A DNA stretch of 64,000 bases, from positions 372,001 through 436,000 of the forward strand of contig NZ_CP033092.2 of NCBI RefSeq assembly GCF_003697165.2, given 5' to 3'. The notes under the pieces are model-generated. The model had not been told where the DNA came from. It worked only from the letters and a program-made list of their open reading frames with translations, and ran no database searches. Origin of the DNA: Escherichia coli DSM 30083 = JCM 1649 = ATCC 11775. GTDB lineage: Bacteria > Pseudomonadota > Gammaproteobacteria > Enterobacterales > Enterobacteriaceae. Every line of letters starts with the position of its first letter. Position 1 is the first letter of the stretch. This document shows, piece by piece, positions 36,495 to 48,569 of this stretch. Made by a program: the position numbers and the translations under genes.

Positions 36495-36695
36495 ATGGCA
36501 ATCCGAAAACGTTTTATTGCGGGCGCAAAATGCCCGGCCTGTCAGGCACAGGATTCAATGGCGATGTGGCGCGAAAATAATATTGATATCGTAGAATGTG
36601 TTAAGTGTGGACATCAGATGCGAGAAGCAGACAAAGAAGCCCGCGATCACGTCCGCAAAGATGAGCAAGTGATCGGGATTTTTCATCCGGACTAG
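36495..36695 (+). CDS. yheV: YheV, small zinc-ribbon protein (66 aa)
   Basis: 66-residue basic protein with two CxxC pairs (CPACQAQD and CVKCGHQM), which predict a zinc ribbon. It may bind nucleic acid or be an accessory factor, but the function is unknown. It is tightly placed between kefB (9 nt) and slyD. Confidence 0.88.
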   Translation: MAIRKRFIAGAKCPACQAQDSMAMWRENNIDIVECVKCGHQMREADKEARDHVRKDEQVIGIFHPD

Positions 36696-36789
36696 CGATA
36701 TGCGCCGAGTTTTTTTAAGCTAGTGAGTACACGGCTGCAGAATTCCGCTACAATCTGCGCCACTATTCTTCCCATGCTCAGGAGATATC

Positions 36790-37380
36790 ATGAAAGTAGC
36801 AAAAGACCTGGTGGTCAGCCTGGCCTATCAGGTACGTACAGAAGACGGTGTGTTGGTTGATGAGTCTCCGGTGAGTGCGCCGCTGGACTACCTGCATGGT
36901 CACGGTTCCCTGATCTCTGGCCTGGAAACAGCGCTGGAAGGTCATGAAGTTGGCGACAAATTTGATGTCGCTGTTGGCGCGAACGACGCTTACGGTCAGT
37001 ACGACGAAAACCTGGTGCAGCGCGTTCCTAAAGACGTATTTATGGGCGTTGATGAACTGCAGGTAGGTATGCGTTTCCTGGCTGAAACCGACCAGGGTCC
37101 GGTACCGGTTGAAATCACTGCGGTTGAAGACGATCACGTAGTGGTTGATGGTAACCACATGCTGGCTGGTCAGAACCTGAAATTCAACGTTGAAGTTGTG
37201 GCGATTCGCGAAGCGACCGAAGAAGAACTGGCTCATGGTCACGTTCACGGCGCGCACGATCACCACCACGATCACGACCACGACGGTTGCTGCGGTGGTC
37301 ATGGCCACGATCACGGTCATGAACACGGTGGCGAAGGCTGCTGTGGCGGTAAAGGCAACGGCGGTTGCGGTTGCCACTAA
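36790..37380 (+). CDS. slyD: SlyD, metallochaperone prolyl isomerase
   Basis: 196-residue cytoplasmic FKBP-type isomerase. The FKBP domain (about 1-70 and 130-146) is interrupted by the insert-in-flap chaperone domain. The tail from about residue 150 is very rich in His, Cys and Gly and binds nickel for hydrogenase maturation. It is also the host factor needed for lysis protein E of phage phiX174. slyX lies convergently behind a shared terminator. Confidence 0.97.
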   Translation: MKVAKDLVVSLAYQVRTEDGVLVDESPVSAPLDYLHGHGSLISGLETALEGHEVGDKFDVAVGANDAYGQYDENLVQRVPKDVFMGVDELQVGMRFLAETDQGPVPVEITAVEDDHVVVDGNHMLAGQNLKFNVEVVAIREATEEELAHGHVHGAHDHHHDHDHDGCCGGHGHDHGHEHGGEGCCGGKGNGGCGCH

Positions 37381-37395
37381 TACCGAAAAGGTGAC

Positions 37396-37423
37396 AAAAA
37401 AGCGGGGAATCCCCGCTTTTTTT
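37396..37423. terminator. Bidirectional terminator between slyD and slyX
   Basis: AAAAAAGCGGGGA-ATCCCCGCTTTTTTT: a GC stem with A's before and T's after, so it can act on both strands. It lies exactly between the convergent stops of slyD and slyX. Confidence 0.92.
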
Positions 37424-37428
37424 ACGCC

Positions 37429-37647
37429 TTAATAATGTGGCGGAGGCGTTTCTTCAGCCTGCGACGCGATGTTCGACGGCTGGCTGGCTTTTAACTTCTC
37501 GGTCAGCAGACGCAGATGATCGCGCAGTTTCGCCATCTCCATTTCATGAGCGGTCACCGTGACGTTCAGTTCTTCAATGGTGATTTCCTGAAAAGCCAGT
37601 CGGCTCTCCAGCTCTGCCAGGCGTGCTTCCAATGATAAATCCTGCAT
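37429..37647 (-). CDS. slyX: SlyX, small coiled-coil protein
   Basis: 72-residue protein with a heptad-rich coiled coil ([22 protein letters not shown]) and a proline-rich tail (TPPPHY). Function is unknown; the name comes from its place next to slyD. It diverges from fkpA. Confidence 0.92.
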
Positions 37648-37727
37648 GATTCACCTCTTTTGTCGAATGGTCGCCGCGGATTCTACTTAACTTTGCTGCC
37701 CGAGACAGCACTCATTTCGCGGTCATC

Positions 37728-37755
37728 GAAACTAATTTAAACAAAAAGAGTCTGA
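37728..37755 (+). promoter_or_regulatory. Sigma-E-type promoter of fkpA
   Basis: GAAACT at 37728 and TCTGA at 37751 with a 17-bp spacer resemble the sigma-E (RpoE) -35 GAACTT and -10 TCTGA elements. fkpA is a known member of the envelope-stress regulon, which supports the call. The leader to the ATG would be about 105 nt. Confidence 0.75.
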
Positions 37756-37867
37756 AAATAGATGATAATAGGGCGTGTCTGTATGTAGATTTGTTCGACA
37801 ACGCTTTATAGTACCCTTCTGATAATAGTTAACCCTGGGGTGAGATGCCCCGATCCTGGAGATATGG

Positions 37868-38680
37868 ATGAAATCACTGTTTAAAGTAACGCTGCTGGCG
37901 ACCACAATGGCCGTTGCCCTGCATGCACCAATCACTTTTGCTGCTGAAGCTGCAAAACCTGCTACAACTGCTGACAGCAAAGCAGCGTTCAAAAATGACG
38001 ATCAGAAATCAGCTTATGCACTGGGTGCTTCGCTGGGTCGTTACATGGAAAACTCTCTTAAAGAACAAGAAAAACTGGGCATCAAACTGGATAAAGATCA
38101 GCTGATCGCTGGTGTTCAGGATGCATTTGCTGATAAGAGCAAACTTTCCGACCAAGAGATCGAACAGACTCTGCAAGCATTCGAAGCTCGTGTGAAGTCT
38201 TCTGCTCAGGCGAAGATGGAAAAAGACGCGGCTGATAACGAAGCAAAAGGTAAAGAGTACCGCGAGAAATTTGCCAAAGAGAAAGGTGTGAAAACCTCTT
38301 CCACTGGTCTGGTTTATCAGGTAGTAGAAGCCGGTAAAGGCGAAGCCCCGAAAGACAGCGATACTGTTGTAGTGAACTACAAAGGTACGCTGATCGACGG
38401 TAAAGAGTTCGACAACTCTTACACCCGTGGTGAACCGCTCTCTTTCCGTCTGGACGGTGTTATCCCGGGTTGGACAGAAGGTCTGAAGAACATCAAGAAA
38501 GGCGGTAAGATCAAACTGGTTATTCCACCAGAACTGGCTTACGGCAAAGCGGGTGTTCCGGGGATCCCACCGAATTCTACCCTGGTGTTTGACGTAGAGC
38601 TGCTGGATGTGAAACCAGCGCCGAAGGCTGATGCAAAGCCGGAAGCTGATGCGAAAGCCGCAGACTCTGCTAAAAAATAA
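37868..38680 (+). CDS. fkpA: FkpA, periplasmic FKBP-type prolyl isomerase/chaperone
   Basis: 270-residue protein. A 25-residue signal peptide ends at APITFA, so it is periplasmic. The N-terminal helical domain (about 30-145) forms the V-shaped dimer. The C-terminal FKBP domain has VVNYKGTLIDGKEFDNSY and IPPELAYGKAGVPGIPPNSTLVFDVELL. A charged Ala/Lys/Asp tail follows. It assists folding under envelope stress, in line with the sigma-E-type promoter. Confidence 0.97.
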   Translation: MKSLFKVTLLATTMAVALHAPITFAAEAAKPATTADSKAAFKNDDQKSAYALGASLGRYMENSLKEQEKLGIKLDKDQLIAGVQDAFADKSKLSDQEIEQTLQAFEARVKSSAQAKMEKDAADNEAKGKEYREKFAKEKGVKTSSTGLVYQVVEAGKGEAPKDSDTVVVNYKGTLIDGKEFDNSYTRGEPLSFRLDGVIPGWTEGLKNIKKGGKIKLVIPPELAYGKAGVPGIPPNSTLVFDVELLDVKPAPKADAKPEADAKAADSAKK

Positions 38681-38688
38681 GCACTAAG

Positions 38689-38719
38689 AACCGCCGCCTG
38701 ACCAGGCGGCGGTTTTTTT
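38689..38719 (+). terminator. Intrinsic terminator after fkpA
   Basis: ACCGCCGCCTG-ACCAGGCGGCGGTTTTTTT: a long GC stem with a strong T-run just after the fkpA stop. Confidence 0.92.
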
Positions 38720-38846
38720 ATTACAGGCCGGATATAATTAGTGCTGGAAAGCGGAACCTCCGCTGTATTAATTTAGTTACCCGCATCATTAATGAGCCTG
38801 CCCTGAAAAGTTAACGACAGGCTCCTGAAAAGGAGTGTTTTTTTTC

Positions 38847-39569
38847 ATGTCCAGGTCGCTTTTAACCAACGAAACCAGTGAGTTGGATTTACTGGATCAA
38901 CGTCCTTTTGACCAGACCGATTTTGATATTCTGAAATCCTACGAAGCGGTGGTGGACGGGTTAGCGATGCTTATTGGCTCCCACTGTGAAATCGTTTTGC
39001 ACTCTTTGCAGGATCTAAAATGTTCAGCCATTCGCATTGCTAACGGTGAACATACAGGCCGGAAGATTGGTTCGCCAATTACTGACCTGGCGCTACGTAT
39101 GCTGCACGATATGACGGGAGCGGATAGCAGCGTTTCTAAATGCTACTTTACTCGCGCCAAAAGCGGCGTATTAATGAAGTCCCTGACTATCGCGATTCGT
39201 AACCGCGAACAGCGTGTAATTGGTCTGCTGTGCATCAATATGAATCTTGATGTTCCCTTCTCGCAGATTATGAGCACTTTTGTGCCGCCGGAAACTCCGG
39301 ATGTCGGTTCAAGCGTCAACTTTGCCTCTTCTGTTGAAGATCTGGTTACCCAAACGCTGGAGTTTACCATCGAAGAAGTGAATGCCGATCGCAATGTTTC
39401 TAATAACGCCAAAAATCGTCAGATCGTGCTAAATCTCTACGAGAAAGGGATCTTCGATATTAAAGACGCGATCAACCAGGTTGCTGACCGCCTGAACATC
39501 TCCAAACACACTGTCTATCTCTACATCCGCCAGTTCAAGAGCGGTGATTTCCAGGGGCAAGATAAGTAA
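38847..39569 (+). CDS. yheO: YheO, PAS/HTH transcriptional regulator
   Basis: 240 residues from the ATG at 38847; a GTG at 38835 would add four residues but overlaps the AAAAGGAG ribosome-binding site. A YheO-type PAS-like domain (about 25-140) is followed by a C-terminal helix-turn-helix ([25 protein letters not shown]). The target genes are not established. The stop overlaps the tusD start by one base (TAATG), so it is coupled to the tus genes, although its role there is unclear. Confidence 0.9.
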
Positions 39570-39955
39570 TGCGTTTTGCCATCGTGGTGACCGGGCCAGC
39601 ATACGGTACGCAACAGGCGAGTAGTGCTTTTCAGTTTGCGCAGGCGCTAATAGCAGAAGGCCATGAGTTAAGCAGCGTTTTTTTCTATCGGGAAGGGGTC
39701 TATAACGCTAACCAATTGACCTCACCGGCAAGCGACGAATTTGACCTTGTGCGCAGCTGGCAACAGTTGAATATGCAACATGGTGTGGCGCTGAATATCT
39801 GCGTAGCGGCGGCATTACGCCGTGGCGTTGTTGATGAAACGGAAGCCGGAAGACTGGGGCTGGCTTCGTCAAACCTTCAGACGGGATTTACCTTAAGCGG
39901 ACTTGGCGCGCTGGCGGAAGCCTCGCTGACCTGTGACAGGGTGGTACAGTTCTGA
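39569..39955 (+). CDS. tusD: TusD, sulfur-relay protein
   Basis: 128-residue DsrE-like subunit of the TusBCD complex. It takes persulfide sulfur from TusA and passes it on through TusE to MnmA for 2-thiouridine in tRNA Lys, Glu and Gln. The catalytic cysteine is C78 in [11 protein letters not shown]. It overlaps yheO by one base and tusC by one base. Confidence 0.96.
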
Positions 39956-40314
39956 TGAAACGAATTGCGTTTGTTTTTTCTACTGTGCCTCATGGCACCG
40001 CGGCTGGCCGCGAGGGATTAGATGCTTTACTCGCAACTTCCGCATTAACTGACGATCTGGCCGTCTTCTTTATTGCTGATGGCGTTTTTCAGCTGCTGCC
40101 AGGACAAAAGCCCGATGCAGTGCTGGCGCGTGATTACATTGCCACTTTTAAATTGTTGGGTCTGTATGACATTGAACAGTGCTGGGTTTGTGCGGCTTCA
40201 CTGCGCGAACGCGGGTTAGATCCGCAGACACCTTTTGTGGTCGAAGCCACGCCGCTCGAAGCAGATGCCTTACGCCGCGAACTCGCCAACTACGATGTTA
40301 TTTTGAGGTTTTGA
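39955..40314 (+). CDS. tusC: TusC, sulfur-relay protein
   Basis: 119-residue DsrF-like subunit of the TusBCD heterohexamer, paralogous to TusD in fold (RIAFVFSTVPHGTAAGREGLDALLA). It is structural within the sulfur relay for tRNA 2-thiolation. It is tightly linked to tusD and tusB, with 6 nt to tusB. Confidence 0.95.
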   Translation: MKRIAFVFSTVPHGTAAGREGLDALLATSALTDDLAVFFIADGVFQLLPGQKPDAVLARDYIATFKLLGLYDIEQCWVCAASLRERGLDPQTPFVVEATPLEADALRRELANYDVILRF

Positions 40315-40320
40315 GGCGTT

Positions 40321-40608
40321 ATGCTGCACACATTACATCGTTCACCCTGGCTGACGGACTTTGCTGCGCTGCTGCGTCTGCTCAGTGAAGGTGACGAACT
40401 GCTATTATTGCAAGATGGCGTAACTGCCGCAGTTGACGGCAACCGCTACCTTGAAAGTCTGCGTAATGCCCCCATTAAGGTCTATGCTCTGAACGAAGAC
40501 CTTATTGCCCGCGGTTTGACTGGTCGAATTTCGAACGACATCATTCCCATTGACTATACTGATTTCGTCAGACTTACGGTTAAGCACTCCAGCCAGATGG
40601 CCTGGTGA
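40321..40608 (+). CDS. tusB: TusB, sulfur-relay protein
   Basis: 95-residue DsrH-like subunit of TusBCD, with the family pattern LLLLQDGVTAA. It is the last tus gene and lies only 23 nt before the -35 box of the str promoter. The tRNA thiolation genes thus sit directly upstream of a translation operon. Confidence 0.95.
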   Translation: MLHTLHRSPWLTDFAALLRLLSEGDELLLLQDGVTAAVDGNRYLESLRNAPIKVYALNEDLIARGLTGRISNDIIPIDYTDFVRLTVKHSSQMAW

Positions 40609-40630
40609 TGGCGGGATCGTTGTATATTTC

Positions 40631-41675
<1,045 letters not shown>

Positions 41676-41759
41676 TCCCTTCGGAGTTTTAGTCACCAGG
41701 CGGGCGCTTCCAGTAAGCAGCCCGCTTTGGGCTACTTAAATTGAACGCCTAAAAGATAA

Positions 41760-43886
<2,127 letters not shown>

Positions 43887-43911
43887 GCCTAAGGGTTAAT
43901 ACCAAAGTCCC

Positions 43912-43937
43912 GTGCTCTCTCCTGAAGGGGAGAGCAC
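43912..43937 (+). repeat. Hairpin in the fusA-tufA spacer
   Basis: GTGCTCTCTCC-TGAA-GGGGAGAGCAC forms an 11-bp stem (one G-T pair) with a tetraloop. It ends 19 nt before the tufA GTG start. No T-run follows, so it may affect mRNA processing, stability or tufA initiation rather than termination. Confidence 0.7.
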
Positions 43938-43956
43938 TATAGTAAGGAATATAGCC

Positions 43957-45141
43957 GTGTCTAAAGAAAAATTTGAACGTACAAAACCGCACGTTAACGT
44001 TGGTACTATCGGCCACGTTGACCACGGTAAAACTACTCTGACCGCTGCAATCACCACCGTACTGGCTAAAACCTACGGCGGTGCTGCTCGTGCATTCGAC
44101 CAGATCGATAACGCGCCGGAAGAAAAAGCTCGTGGTATCACCATCAACACTTCTCACGTTGAATACGACACCCCGACCCGTCACTACGCGCACGTAGACT
44201 GCCCGGGGCACGCCGACTATGTTAAAAACATGATCACCGGTGCTGCTCAGATGGACGGCGCGATCCTGGTAGTTGCTGCGACTGACGGCCCGATGCCGCA
44301 GACTCGTGAGCACATCCTGCTGGGTCGTCAGGTAGGCGTTCCGTACATCATCGTGTTCCTGAACAAATGCGACATGGTTGATGACGAAGAGCTGCTGGAA
44401 CTGGTTGAAATGGAAGTTCGTGAACTTCTGTCTCAGTACGACTTCCCGGGCGACGACACTCCGATCGTTCGTGGTTCTGCTCTGAAAGCGCTGGAAGGCG
44501 ACGCAGAGTGGGAAGCGAAAATCCTGGAACTGGCTGGCTTCCTGGATTCCTACATTCCGGAACCAGAGCGTGCGATTGACAAGCCGTTCCTGCTGCCGAT
44601 CGAAGACGTATTCTCCATCTCCGGTCGTGGTACCGTTGTTACCGGTCGTGTAGAACGCGGTATCATCAAAGTTGGTGAAGAAGTTGAAATCGTTGGTATC
44701 AAAGAGACTCAGAAGTCTACCTGTACTGGCGTTGAAATGTTCCGCAAACTGCTGGACGAAGGCCGTGCTGGTGAGAACGTAGGTGTTCTGCTGCGCGGTA
44801 TCAAACGTGAAGAAATCGAACGTGGTCAGGTACTGGCTAAGCCGGGCACCATCAAGCCGCACACCAAGTTCGAATCTGAAGTGTACATTCTGTCCAAAGA
44901 TGAAGGCGGTCGTCATACTCCGTTCTTCAAAGGCTACCGTCCGCAGTTCTACTTCCGTACTACTGACGTGACTGGTACCATCGAACTGCCGGAAGGCGTA
45001 GAGATGGTAATGCCGGGCGACAACATCAAAATGGTTGTTACCCTGATCCACCCGATCGCGATGGACGATGGTCTGCGTTTCGCAATCCGTGAAGGCGGCC
45101 GTACCGTTGGCGCGGGCGTTGTTGCTAAAGTTCTGGGCTAA
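43957..45141 (+). CDS. tufA: Elongation factor Tu (tufA copy)
   Basis: 394 residues from a GTG start at 43957 with TAAGGA upstream; an in-frame ATG at 43912 lies in the spacer hairpin and is rejected. EF-Tu carries aminoacyl-tRNA to the ribosome. Motifs are [17 protein letters not shown] and NKCDMVD. The last residue is Gly (VVAKVLG), as in TufA rather than TufB (Ser). It is the last gene of the str operon and is followed by a terminator. Confidence 0.99.
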
Positions 45142-45165
45142 TTACACGTTAATTAGTTTTGAATT

Positions 45166-45191
45166 GAAAAGGGCGCTTCGGCGCCCTTTTT
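45166..45191 (+). terminator. Intrinsic terminator after tufA
   Basis: AAAAGGGCGC-TTCG-GCGCCCTTTTT: a UUCG-class tetraloop stem with a T-run. It ends the str operon. Confidence 0.93.
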
Positions 45192-45240
45192 GCATTTGTT
45201 GACTGCATATCTTATTCGTACTGTCAGAACGAATAAATTA

Positions 45241-45284
45241 TTCATATTTAAAATATCAATTCAATTTAATATTTTAAATATGAA
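45241..45284 (+). promoter_or_regulatory. AT-rich 16-bp perfect inverted repeat upstream of chiA
   Basis: The 16 bases at 45241-45256 (TTCATATTTAAAATAT) are exactly complementary to 45269-45284, separated by 12 nt. The whole 240-bp region before chiA is AT-rich, like an H-NS-silenced control region. The repeat lies about 150 bp upstream of the chiA start. It may be an operator, a cruciform-prone site or an RNA hairpin. Confidence 0.75.
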
Positions 45285-45432
45285 TGTTTCTGTTTTTAAA
45301 ATGCTTCATTTGTCAGGCTTTTTTCTTATTTTTCATGCCGCACTTTAATTCATATTGAAGGGTTCTCGTAAAACGTAAATAATTCCTGCGTAGGACTTTT
45401 GTTTTGCAGTTTTTACGTTACAAGGGATTATA

Positions 45433-48135
45433 ATGAAATTAAATATATTTACTAAATCTATGATTGGTATGGGGCTGGTGTGTTCCGCTCTGCCAGCATT
45501 GGCAATGGAAGCATGGAATAACCAACAAGGTGGTAATAAATATCAGGTTATTTTCGATGGCAAAATTTATGAAAATGCCTGGTGGGTTTCTTCTACAAAT
45601 TGCCCGGGAAAAGCGAAAGCAAATGATGCAACTAACCCGTGGCGTTTAAAGCGTACCGCAACAGCTGCTGAAATTAGTCAGTTTGGCAATACACTTTCCT
45701 GCGAAAAGAGCGGAAGCTCATCTTCTTCAACTTCAAATACGCCAGCATCTAATACGCCCGCTAATGGCGCTTCGGCTACACCAGCACAGGGCACTGTTCC
45801 GTCTAATTCTTCTGTAGTTGCCTGGAATAAACAGCAGGGCGGTCAAACCTGGTATGTCGTCTTTAATGGTGCGGTATATAAAAATGCTTGGTGGGTAGCC
45901 TCTTCTAACTGCCCGGGTGATGCGAAAGGCAATGATGCCAGCAACCCATGGCGTTATGTTCGTGCCGCTACGGCAACGGAAATCTCAGAAACCAGTAATC
46001 CACAGTCTTGTACTTCAGCACCACAGCCTGCACCGGATGTGAAACCGGCACCGGACGTTAAACCGGCTCCTGATGTTCAGCCAGCCCCAGCTGATAAGTC
46101 AAACGACAACTATGCTGTCGTAGCCTGGAAAGGTCAGGAAGGTTCTTCTACATGGTACGTTATCTACAACGGCGGCATTTATAAGAACGCCTGGTGGGTG
46201 GGCGCGGCAAATTGCCCAGGCGATGCGAAAGAAAACGATGCCAGCAACCCATGGCGTTATGTTCGCGCGGCAACGGCAACAGAAATCACTCAGTATGGTA
46301 ACCCAGCCTCCTGTTCCGTTAAGCCGGATAATAATGGCGGTGCTGTGACTCCGGTTGATCCAACTCCGGAAACACCGGAAACTCCAGTTACTCCAACTCC
46401 GGATAACAACGAGCCATCAACACCAGCGGATAGCAGTAACGATTACTCACTGCAGGCGTGGAGTGGCCAGGAAGGCAGCGAAATTTACCATGTTATCTTC
46501 AATGGTAATGTTTATCAGAATGCCTGGTGGGTTGGTTCTGAAGATTGCCCGCGTGGCACCAGTGTAGAAAACTCCAATAACCCATGGCGCCTCGTGCGTA
46601 CAGCTACCGCTGCGGAAATGAGTCAGTACGGTAACCCGACTACCTGTGAAATTGATAATGGCGGCGTCATTATTGCGGATGGTTTCCAGGCCAGCAAAGC
46701 GTACAGCGCGAACAGCATCGTAGATTATAACGATGCACATTATAAAACCTCTGTCGATCAAGACGCATGGGGCTTTGTCCCCGGCGGCGATAACCCGTGG
46801 AAGAAATACGAACCGGCGAAAGCATGGTCCGCTTCCACCGTGTACGTGAAAGGTGATCGCGTTGTTGTTGATGGGCAGGCTTATGAAGCGCTGTTCTGGA
46901 CGCAAAGTGACAACCCTGCTCTGATTGCGAACCAAAACGCCACCGGTAGCAATAGTCGCCCGTGGAAGCCGTTAGGTAAGACTCAGAGCTATAGCAACGA
47001 AGAGCTGAATAATGCGCCGCAGTTTAATCCAGAAACGCTTTATGCCAGTGATACGCTGATTCGCTTTAACGGTGAGAACTACATTTCTCAGAGTAAAGTG
47101 CAGAAAGTTTCTCCTTCTGACAGCAACCCGTGGCGTGTTTTTGTTGACTGGACCGGAACCAAAGAGCGCGTAGGTACGCCGAAGAAAGCGTGGCCGAAAC
47201 ACGTTTATGCACCGTATGTCGACTTTACGCTGAATACGATCCCGGATTTGGCTGCGCTGGCTAAGAGTCATAACGTCAACCACTTCACGCTGGCGTTTGT
47301 GGTGAGTAAAGATGCGAACACCTGTCTACCGACATGGGGTACCGCTTACGGTATGCAGAATTACGCTCAGTACAGCAAAATCAAAGCTCTGCGTGAGGCT
47401 GGCGGTGATGTGATGCTGTCTATCGGTGGTGCTAATAATGCCCCGCTGGCAGCTTCCTGTAAGAACGTTGACGATCTAATGCAGCATTATTATGACATCG
47501 TTGATAACCTGAACCTCAGAGTCCTGGACTTCGATATCGAAGGCACCTGGGTTGCGGATCAGGCATCTATTGAACGTCGTAACCTTGCTGTGAAGAAAGT
47601 GCAGGATAAATGGAAGTCAGAAGGCAAAGATATTGCTATCTGGTATACCTTGCCAATTCTGCCGACAGGCCTGACGCCGGAAGGGATGAATGTCCTGAGC
47701 GATGCCAAAGCGAAAGGTGTTGAGCTGGCGGGTGTGAACGTGATGACAATGGACTACGGTAACGCGATTTGTCAGTCTGCAAATACCGAAGGCCAGAACA
47801 TTCACGGTAAGTGTGCAACGTCTGCGATTGCCAACCTGCATTCACAATTGAAAGGCCTCCATCCCAACAAGAGCGATGCAGAAATTGACGCTATGATGGG
47901 TACCACGCCGATGGTTGGCGTGAACGACGTTCAGGGCGAGGTGTTCTATCTCTCTGATGCTCGTCTGGTCATGCAGGATGCGCAGAAGCGTAATCTCGGT
48001 ATGGTTGGTATCTGGTCAATCGCGCGCGACCTGCCAGGCGGCACTAACCTGTCTCCGGAATTCCACGGCCTGACTAAAGAACAGGCACCGAAGTACGCAT
48101 TTAGCGAAATCTTCGCGCCGTTTACTAAGCAATAA
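45433..48135 (+). CDS. chiA: Bifunctional endochitinase/lysozyme ChiA
   Basis: 900-residue secreted GH18 chitinase. The signal peptide is about 1-24 (SALPALA). Four repeats of about 65 residues follow (near 25, 129, 229 and 340), each with WxxQxG, NAWWV and NPWR motifs. Three shorter carbohydrate-binding-like modules end in NPWK/NPWR/RPWK. The GH18 catalytic domain occupies about 590-900, with D699, D701 and E703 in LDFDIEG. In E. coli ChiA is exported by the adjacent Gsp type II system and is silenced by H-NS in the laboratory. Confidence 0.95.
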   Translation: MKLNIFTKSMIGMGLVCSALPALAMEAWNNQQGGNKYQVIFDGKIYENAWWVSSTNCPGKAKANDATNPWRLKRTATAAEISQFGNTLSCEKSGSSSSSTSNTPASNTPANGASATPAQGTVPSNSSVVAWNKQQGGQTWYVVFNGAVYKNAWWVASSNCPGDAKGNDASNPWRYVRAATATEISETSNPQSCTSAPQPAPDVKPAPDVKPAPDVQPAPADKSNDNYAVVAWKGQEGSSTWYVIYNGGIYKNAWWVGAANCPGDAKENDASNPWRYVRAATATEITQYGNPASCSVKPDNNGGAVTPVDPTPETPETPVTPTPDNNEPSTPADSSNDYSLQAWSGQEGSEIYHVIFNGNVYQNAWWVGSEDCPRGTSVENSNNPWRLVRTATAAEMSQYGNPTTCEIDNGGVIIADGFQASKAYSANSIVDYNDAHYKTSVDQDAWGFVPGGDNPWKKYEPAKAWSASTVYVKGDRVVVDGQAYEALFWTQSDNPALIANQNATGSNSRPWKPLGKTQSYSNEELNNAPQFNPETLYASDTLIRFNGENYISQSKVQKVSPSDSNPWRVFVDWTGTKERVGTPKKAWPKHVYAPYVDFTLNTIPDLAALAKSHNVNHFTLAFVVSKDANTCLPTWGTAYGMQNYAQYSKIKALREAGGDVMLSIGGANNAPLAASCKNVDDLMQHYYDIVDNLNLRVLDFDIEGTWVADQASIERRNLAVKKVQDKWKSEGKDIAIWYTLPILPTGLTPEGMNVLSDAKAKGVELAGVNVMTMDYGNAICQSANTEGQNIHGKCATSAIANLHSQLKGLHPNKSDAEIDAMMGTTPMVGVNDVQGEVFYLSDARLVMQDAQKRNLGMVGIWSIARDLPGGTNLSPEFHGLTKEQAPKYAFSEIFAPFTKQ
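46030..46083 (+). repeat. Three 18-bp units coding for the APDVKP linker in chiA
   Basis: Three in-frame units encode APDVKP, APDVKP and APDVQP between the second and third binding repeats. The nucleotide copies differ at several third positions, so this is an old repeat. It forms a flexible Pro-rich linker. Confidence 0.8.
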
Positions 48136-48142
48136 ATGTGTT

Positions 48143-48174
48143 GGCGATACCTTCCGGTATCGCCGCATTTTTTG
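48143..48174 (+). terminator. First terminator after chiA
   Basis: GGCGATACC-TTCC-GGTATCGCC followed by GCATTTTTTG: a 9-bp perfect stem and a six-T run starting 3 nt after the stem. Confidence 0.85.
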
Positions 48175-48176
48175 TC

Positions 48177-48208
48177 AATGGGCTACTTTTGGTAGCCCAT
48201 TATTTTTA
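48177..48208 (+). terminator. Second, tandem terminator after chiA
   Basis: AATGGGCTAC-TTTTG-GTAGCCCATT followed by ATTTTTA: a 10-bp perfect stem directly behind the first one. Together they insulate bfd from chiA. Confidence 0.8.
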
Positions 48209-48252
48209 TTCATATTTCTATTCTTTGCTTAAAAAAGAGTCTTTCCGTAATT

Positions 48253-48270
48253 GAAATAAGAACTATTTTC
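48253..48270 (+). promoter_or_regulatory. Possible Fur-type site before bfd
   Basis: GAAATAAGAACTATTTTC is AT-rich and partly symmetrical, and loosely resembles Fur boxes. It lies about 35 bp before the bfd start. bfd is known to be induced by iron starvation through Fur. The match is poor enough that the exact position is uncertain. Confidence 0.35.
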
Positions 48271-48303
48271 ATTTATTTTTGAAAAAAGTATACGGGAGTC
48301 TCT

Positions 48304-48498
48304 ATGTACGTTTGTCTTTGTAATGGTATCAGCGATAAAAAAATTCGTCAGGCTGTGCGTCAGTTTTCCCCCCACTCGTTCCAGCAATTAAAAAAATTCA
48401 TTCCGGTCGGCAATCAGTGCGGTAAATGTGTCCGGGCCGCGCGTGAAGTGATGGAGGATGAATTAATGCAACTGCCGGAGTTTAAGGAGTCCGCATAA
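48304..48498 (+). CDS. bfd: Bacterioferritin-associated ferredoxin Bfd
   Basis: 64-residue [2Fe-2S] protein that gives electrons to bacterioferritin so that stored iron is released. The four cluster cysteines are C4, C6, C39 and C42 (YVCLCNG and NQCGKC), the BFD-type arrangement also present within NirB. It lies 71 nt before bfr. Confidence 0.96.
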   Translation: MYVCLCNGISDKKIRQAVRQFSPHSFQQLKKFIPVGNQCGKCVRAAREVMEDELMQLPEFKESA

Positions 48499-48569
48499 AC
48501 GGAGTGTGTTTTTTGACTTACTCGTAAGCCGTTCTACGCTTCAAAGAGTGGAAGCGAAGGAGTCAAAAA

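Noticed and set aside
37728..37755. A sigma-70 reading of the fkpA promoter
   Set aside because: No good TATAAT or TTGACA pair fits. The GAAACT/TCTGA pair and the stress role fit sigma-E better.
43912..43956. ATG start for tufA 15 codons upstream
   Set aside because: It lies in a hairpin. EF-Tu begins at SKEKFER after a GTG that has a good ribosome-binding site.
46030..46083. Tandem 18-bp repeats in chiA as a CRISPR-like array
   Set aside because: They are in-frame protein-linker repeats without spacers.
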